The notes under the pieces were generated by a model. That model saw only the letters and a program-made list of their open reading frames with translations. It was not told the DNA's origin and did not search any database. Shown here piece by piece: positions 58,459 through 64,000 of a DNA stretch of 64,000 bases (its first letter is position 1; every line of letters starts with the position of its first letter). The stretch comes from Ophthalmolycus amberensis (Eukaryota > Chordata > Actinopteri > Perciformes > Zoarcidae), in NCBI GenBank assembly GCA_024529925.1, contig JAFEUB010001192.1:169501-233500 (forward strand). The letters are read 5' to 3'. A program made the position numbers and the translations under genes.

Positions 58459-61400
58459 ATGGAGTGGACCCCAATGGAGATCAACCCCGAGGTGGGAGGG
58501 GAATAACTTCGGTTTGTTAACTTTTTAACACCGTAACGTTTTCAAACCGCAAACTCACCTGTGCCCTCGCTCTTGTTTGTCGTTTCAGATGCTGAACAAG
58601 GTGAGAAACGGTTAAGCTAACTAAGCAATGGCGACGTGTTGGTAACGTTAACTGCTTGATTCTACTGTCAGGTAAGTTTTAGAGTAGCTAGCTAGATATG
58701 AGGGGCAGTTAAACCGGTATAAAAAAAAGACCTGCGGCAGCATCATCCCCAGCCTAGTGTCTAGGCTAAAGGGTGTGGCCCTGCTGGACCAACACAACGC
58801 AGCATCCTTCAACACCCCAAGGAGTGGAGGCATCATTTATATGTCAAGACCTCAGCTGTTTCCATGTGCATTTAGGTCCTCGTGTTATTGTCCTGTCTTG
58901 TGTGTTTTCAGATAATGAGCAAGCTAGGCGTGGGTGAAAGCTGGTGCTTCGTTGACGTGCTGGGTCTGGAGGGGGAGCAACTATCTGCCGTCCCTAAACC
59001 ATGCTGTGCCTTGATGCTGCTCTTCCCACTGACACAACAGGTACAATAACGGGTTTAATGGAAGTGGAGACCACTTCCTGAAAATGGAAGGGTGGGGTGA
59101 GCCACTGATGCAGGCTGTCTCGGGTGGGGTTAGATTGAGGTGCAGGGAGGGCATGGCTGCAGAGGGAGTAAGAGCTCTATTGTTATGTGATCGGTAGAAT
59201 AGGGGCAGGCTGGGATGGAAGCAAGGATAACAATATAAGGTCCAGTTATCCTGTTAAACTTAGACTGTATCATTCTCATATGTGCTTGTATTGTGAGCCT
59301 GGGATCCAGACCACATCCCAGAGTCAACAGCCTAAATAAAGCAACAATGAATTTAACCTAAAATATATCAGGTGATTGTGAAAAATGTCCATCACAGATC
59401 CCAAGAGGTCACGATGATGTCTTCTAATGCCTCGTTAAATTTACCATGATATATTTTTGCTTTATTAATGACATGAGTTATAAGTTGTCAACATTTCTAT
59501 ATTTTGGTTGATTGCCGTTTCCAATATTGACCGTATCCACACAAACATTTAAAGTGACATAACTGACTGCGCACTGTGTCCATGTGGGTAGTTTATCATG
59601 ACGACGCTCAATCTGACAACCATGACCGTGCTCTTATCCGTGTGTGTCGCAGCATGAGTCCTTTAGGGAGCAGCAGGCAGACAAGGTTGCCGGAGGCTCT
59701 GAGGTTTATTTCCTGAAGCAGACGGCAGCCAATTCCTGTGGCACTATCGCCCTGCTGCATGCTGTGGCCAACAACAAAAGCAAAATGACATTTGGTGAGT
59801 GCGGATCAAACGAGCACTGGTACCATAGTAGTTGGTCTGCATCAATGACACAGCAGTTTCTATTCACAGTGCCGAGATATCTTGCTGTCGTTATTTCAAA
59901 TTACAACCCATACATTACTTTTAATGCACATTGTTTTCTGTGGCTGAAAAATTAGACCATAACAAGTGCTTCATACAACTTTCACTGATGATTGGCGATG
60001 CAGTTAGTTAGTCTGGCAGGTTGTGATTTAGGATATTTTAATGTGAATGAATGGCATATTATATTTCTGGTTACCGGTACCTTAATGTTTGGGTCTTTTC
60101 AGATAGTGGCTCTGCCCTGAAGAATTTTCTAGATGAGACTGCAAACATGTCTGCTGATGACCGTGCCAAACATCTGGAGAAGAACCAGGTAAGAAGCTGT
60201 TTTATGTTATGGATATTGATTGTTAAAGAAAGGAGATTCAGCTGTTTCATAAAGTGGGAAAACAAATCAGCAGAGGCTAAAATATCTTTTCTGGTATCGG
60301 TGAGATTTAATTGTCTATGAGCTAATGATCTGAGGCCGTATATAGTTACTGTCTTATATAGAATTATAAGTGATAGATGACAGTGATAAATTTACTTCAA
60401 ATGTAATGCCTTTGCATTTAAAAACTGATATAAACACCTAATTTCTGCACTTTCTGTTATGCATAACCTACATGTTTTGTTTTACCCACTTGGGGGCGCC
60501 ACACACCACTAAATCTGTCACTCTACAGGACCCTTAGTAGCTGATTACAGAATTCACTGTTAAGAATATGTCGTCACACCTGATTTTGTTTTAGCAGTAT
60601 TCAACTGACATGTTCTGACTTTTTCTTCTCTAGGCAATCTGGGAGGTTCACAATGAGGTTGCAGTGCAGGGCCAGTGTAGGGTAAGATGCTTAACCACAA
60701 TATCAACTGCTAATGGATTACATCATATTCCCCTTTCTGATACTAGATGGAAGTCTGTCAACCCACATTTGATTCAATCATATGAGACTCCAGTCTGCAG
60801 TGTATTTCCATACACTAAGTATACATCTGGAGTTTCAATGATTAATTACCAGACAAAGAAAGCTTTTTCTCCTGATTGCCCATGTGTGAGCTCTCGCTCT
60901 CTTTAGTTAGCGAGTCGGTTAAAAACTAGCATCGTTGAATTGATTTCTGTTCCTTGTGGCAATGCCAGTTCACCAAAGCTGGGCAGCCGCCGACCGGCTT
61001 CCAACCCTGGTTGAGAGAAGGTTCATGAAAGAGAGTCAGTTGATGCGCGTTCACTCATTCAAATAGATCCTGATGTGGGTTTGACCTGCATCCCTGTTGT
61101 TCTGAAAGGGGAAACAGAGAGATGAGAGACTTTGTAATTGTATGTGAACCAGTTACCTTTCAGTTTGTCTTTTCTGAAGCCTTTTTGTATTGCAGTATTT
61201 ACTCTGAATATTAATTCTTCCCGCCTGAACTTCCGCAGCCCGAAGCCGATAAAGTGAACTTCCACTTTATCGCCTTTGTCAATGCAAATGGCCAACTTTA
61301 CGAATTTGGTAAGCACGTCGACTCATTGTGTACATTCCTGTATGTGTTTCCATGTTGTGGATTCTTATCTTATAATCTTATTTGTTCCTAAGATGGGAGA

Positions 61401-62450
61401 ATGAATGGACCAGTGAAGCACGGCGCTACCAAAGAGGAGTCATTCATAACGGTAAAACTATGGTTATTCTTTCACAGCTGGTGTCCATTCTGTAAATGTT
61501 GAAATAGGATTGTTAGCCAAGTTTCTTTCGGTCTGTGATGAGTCATGGTGGTATGAACTGGAAAAGGGAGTGGCCGTTCCCAAGTGTCTTGACTCGATCA
61601 ATAAACTTGGCTAATGCACACTCTCAAATCTCCAATAGGGATCATAAAGGATATTTAGAACTTAAGCAATATTATGTTTCACCTTATACTTGAACCACCA
61701 CTGTAAGACGTGAACATCAGGTCTGTTTGTTAGATATTAGATTCATAACTTAAGCTCTCTAGGTAGAGCATAAGGAAGATGACTATGATAAAACGAAATG
61801 CGTTTCGTCCCAGTTTGTGGATATGCTATGGAAGTCATGGAGGGTCAGGTCTGTAGGATTGTCACATCAAAGTACCACAAGAGGGCTCTACATGCATTAC
61901 TGATGAAATTGCAACATTAAATGTTGTGGTAAACTACTATCCTGAAGTAAGATTACATTGATTAATTCTCAAGTAGAAGAGCTGCATTCACAGGTCCACT
62001 GTGTGAGTGGGCAATGTTTGCCAAAACCAAATGATCATGTAATTGTTTTGACCAAATGTTGATATAAATGTTACAATATTTTGTGGACTACTTAAGGCGC
62101 TACTGTGTGTGTGTGTATATACAAGCTATATGAATACAGCCACATTTGAACAGCCTCATATTACAGTATTGATATTTTAATGCTATAGTATACACCCACT
62201 AGGGAGTATACAACATTTAGCCGGGTAACCTCAGATGTCAGAAATGTAGTAAAGTTAAAAAGTGCAGTATTTCTAGTTTTACGTACAGTGGATCAAACAT
62301 AAGTTAATGTAACTTAATACAAGTTTTACACAGTAAATTTTCTTTCTCCTTTTCATACATGCCCAGGATGCAGCCGAAGTGTGCCGTGGATTCATGGAGA
62401 GGGAGCAAGGCGAGGTCCGTTTCTCCGCGGTGGCTCTTTGTCACAGTTAG
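58459..62450 (+). CDS. uchl1: Ubiquitin carboxyl-terminal hydrolase L1
   Basis: Cytosolic cysteine protease of the peptidase C12 (UCH) family that releases ubiquitin from small adducts and stabilises monoubiquitin, abundant in neurons. Nine exons: 58459..58491, 58589..58600, 58912..59040, 59653..59794, 60103..60188, 60634..60681, 61239..61308, 61393..61451 and 62367..62450, totalling 663 nt, 220 codons (human 223). Exon 2 is only 12 nt (MLNK). The catalytic Cys lies in AANSCGTIALLHAVANN, the catalytic His in KVNFHFIAFVN and the Asp in LYEFDGRMNGP. The oxyanion-hole Gln is in YFLKQTAANSC. Ser18 and the Ile after SCGT (human Ile93, a Parkinson-associated site) are conserved. The end reads EREQGEVRFSAVALCHS. 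The human C-terminal CKAA, reported as farnesylated, is replaced by CHS, so the Cys is at -3 rather than -4. All junctions are GT...AG. Confidence 0.97.
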
Positions 62451-63392
62451 ATATTTGGTAGGAAACCAAAATGTCCTGAAGCATTCTCATGGCAAACACA
62501 ATGAGCAGGCACCCAGAAACAACCTGTGAACCCACACATCTGCAGACACTATGCACTATAAAGCACACATTGTTGCCACATACTGTTCTTTCATCTCATG
62601 AACAAAGCACTCATGAACACAAACTCACCATCAAACCCTTTTGTTCTGCTGACACAAACTGATATAAGCTTGTCTTGTTTTATGTGATATCATTCAGCAA
62701 TGGGAAAACATGAGGTCAGATCTCGCCACTGCTTGTGTGCATTTGTCTGTTTTGCAGATTTTTTCTTTTTTTTTTCTTTGTCAAAAACCTGATGCTTAAA
62801 TACCTTGTGCCAATAAATAGAATACAGAAGAGTGAGGGGGAAAAGGCCGAAAACCCGTGTGGCGACATGTTTTTCCCAGACCGCCTTCAGTTGCTGTGTG
62901 GTTTGAGTTTATAAGGATCTGACATTCCTCAGAACAGCCCAAATGTGTCGGTAGGAATAATTTAACCATTGTTCAGAGAATACGCACAACCTTTTGAGTG
63001 GTGGTCTTTTTGGACAAACTGATGTTTTCTTTTTGAAGTTTGAATTTTAAAGTGCAATTGATGTTTTGGATTCAGAAATGAATACATTTCAAATATGTCT
63101 GCACTTTTCTTTTTTTTTTTATGACGATGGATTTTCACTTCATCTACAAATAGTCAAAATACACTATTAATGTGCCAGTTAAACACAGCAAATACAAAAT
63201 GTCCAAACACGTTACGGACCGTTTAAAATACAGTGCTGCTCTATGTTGAGTTGTTGTCGTGCAGGGTGATGGTACTGTATGTCTAGGATGTGCACTAATT
63301 GTTTACCTTTATGCACCTTTCAAATACTATGTTGCTGTAGTTCTGTTGGTGAAGCAGCTGTGGGAATTCAATAAAGCAACCATTAGACTTAC
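62451..63392 (+). other. uchl1: uchl1 3'UTR
   Basis: AATAAA at 63370-63375 is followed by a GT-rich stretch (ACATGTGTCTTTCTGG), marking the likely main end. An earlier CAATAAATAG near 62812 could give a shorter form. There is no coding signal in between. Confidence 0.6.
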
Positions 63393-64000
63393 ATGTGTCT
63401 TTCTGGCTCTTGCTTTAAAACTGACTCGTCTATAGCCCTCACATGACTTCCCGTCCCCCCCCCCCCCCCCCTCTCATGCCCATTCATTCTTCTGTCACAT
63501 GAGGTGATGAAGTGGTTGATGTCCTGTGGCTCTCACAGTTTGGGGCTCATCCTGTAAAGGGATGAAACGGGAGGTGTGGGACCACAGAGTTGTCGATAGA
63601 TTGTGTGGTCGGTCCACTCATCCCTGTGGATATTGACGCAATACCTTTTTTATCTGTGTTGCATAACAGCAGGTACAGTGTATTGACTTAAATGACAGGA
63701 TTCTGTTTAGATAAAGACAAAAGTGATTGTGAAAAGGCATAGATGTATACCAAAATCCTGTGCACGCATTTATTATCAACAGCACTGATTACTGACGACT
63801 GCCAAACCATTCTTTGACCAGTCTCTGAAATACAGTTAGTAAGAGTTTAGGCATACTTCTTTGTTATAGTAACTTAAAGGCAGGGCTGTAGCTATATTTG
63901 AGGTCAGTAAGGCCATTTTGGTGGGTTTTAGCATCCTGCTGGAGTTAACATTATGCTCTGAGGAATGTGCACTTTGTAGATATTTCTGTCTATAGACTCT
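63393..64000. other. Downstream flank of uchl1
   Basis: Contains a C17 run (63455-63471) and otherwise unremarkable sequence. No exon or repeat of known type was recognised up to the window end. Confidence 0.5.

Overview
This window is vertebrate nuclear DNA, almost certainly from a ray-finned (teleost) fish. Genes are split into many short exons with GT...AG introns, no bacterial-type operons are present, and the introns and spacers are full of (GT)n microsatellites and short inverted-repeat transposons of kinds common in teleosts. Every product below was identified by reading exons off the sequence and comparing them with remembered human orthologues. No database was searched.

Six protein-coding genes are supported, in this order. 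(1) tapt1, 3' part only, + strand, 1-2090, with a 3'UTR to about 4330. (2) prom1 (prominin-1/CD133), + strand, ATG at 5617 to stop at 26795; 25 coding exons splice in frame to 884 codons, with two further candidate micro-exons and at least one alternative last exon. (3) fgfbp2, + strand, 31255-31989, with a TATA box and an intron in the 3'UTR. (4) fgfbp1, + strand, 37366-38053, interrupted by an apparent one-base insertion at 37678. (5) anxa5 (annexin A5), - strand, 53132 down to 46665, 12 coding exons and 317 codons; its first coding exon supplies only the ATG. (6) uchl1, + strand, 58459-62450, 9 exons and 220 codons, with a 3'UTR to about 63390.

The tapt1-prom1-fgfbp2-fgfbp1 order matches the human 4p15 arrangement as I remember it, so the left two thirds is a conserved synteny block. 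anxa5 and uchl1 lie on other parts of human chromosome 4, so their adjacency here is a fish-lineage arrangement. The genes do not form a pathway: a ciliogenesis and skeletal-patterning membrane protein, a membrane-protrusion pentaspan, two secreted FGF carriers, a calcium-dependent phospholipid binder and a neuronal deubiquitinase.

The non-genic part is dominated by decayed mobile DNA. There are at least seven copies of an 'AAGTACTT'-rich element with CAGTGGTGGAA-type ends, two copies of a ~209 bp TA-flanked MITE (each nested in a different element), an ~850 bp element with 25 bp inverted ends, a TTAA-flanked element, and two LINE 3' ends. A 75-copy AGGCA pentamer array grew from the 5' edge of a dispersed repeat. 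The intron between anxa5 coding exons 7 and 8 is almost wholly a purine/pyrimidine minisatellite. I found no tRNA, rRNA, CRISPR array or intact transposase gene, and no clearly new biological system. The points most worth checking are the fgfbp1 frameshift, the prom1 micro-exons and alternative C-termini, and the (TG)n tracts abutting prom1 3' splice sites.
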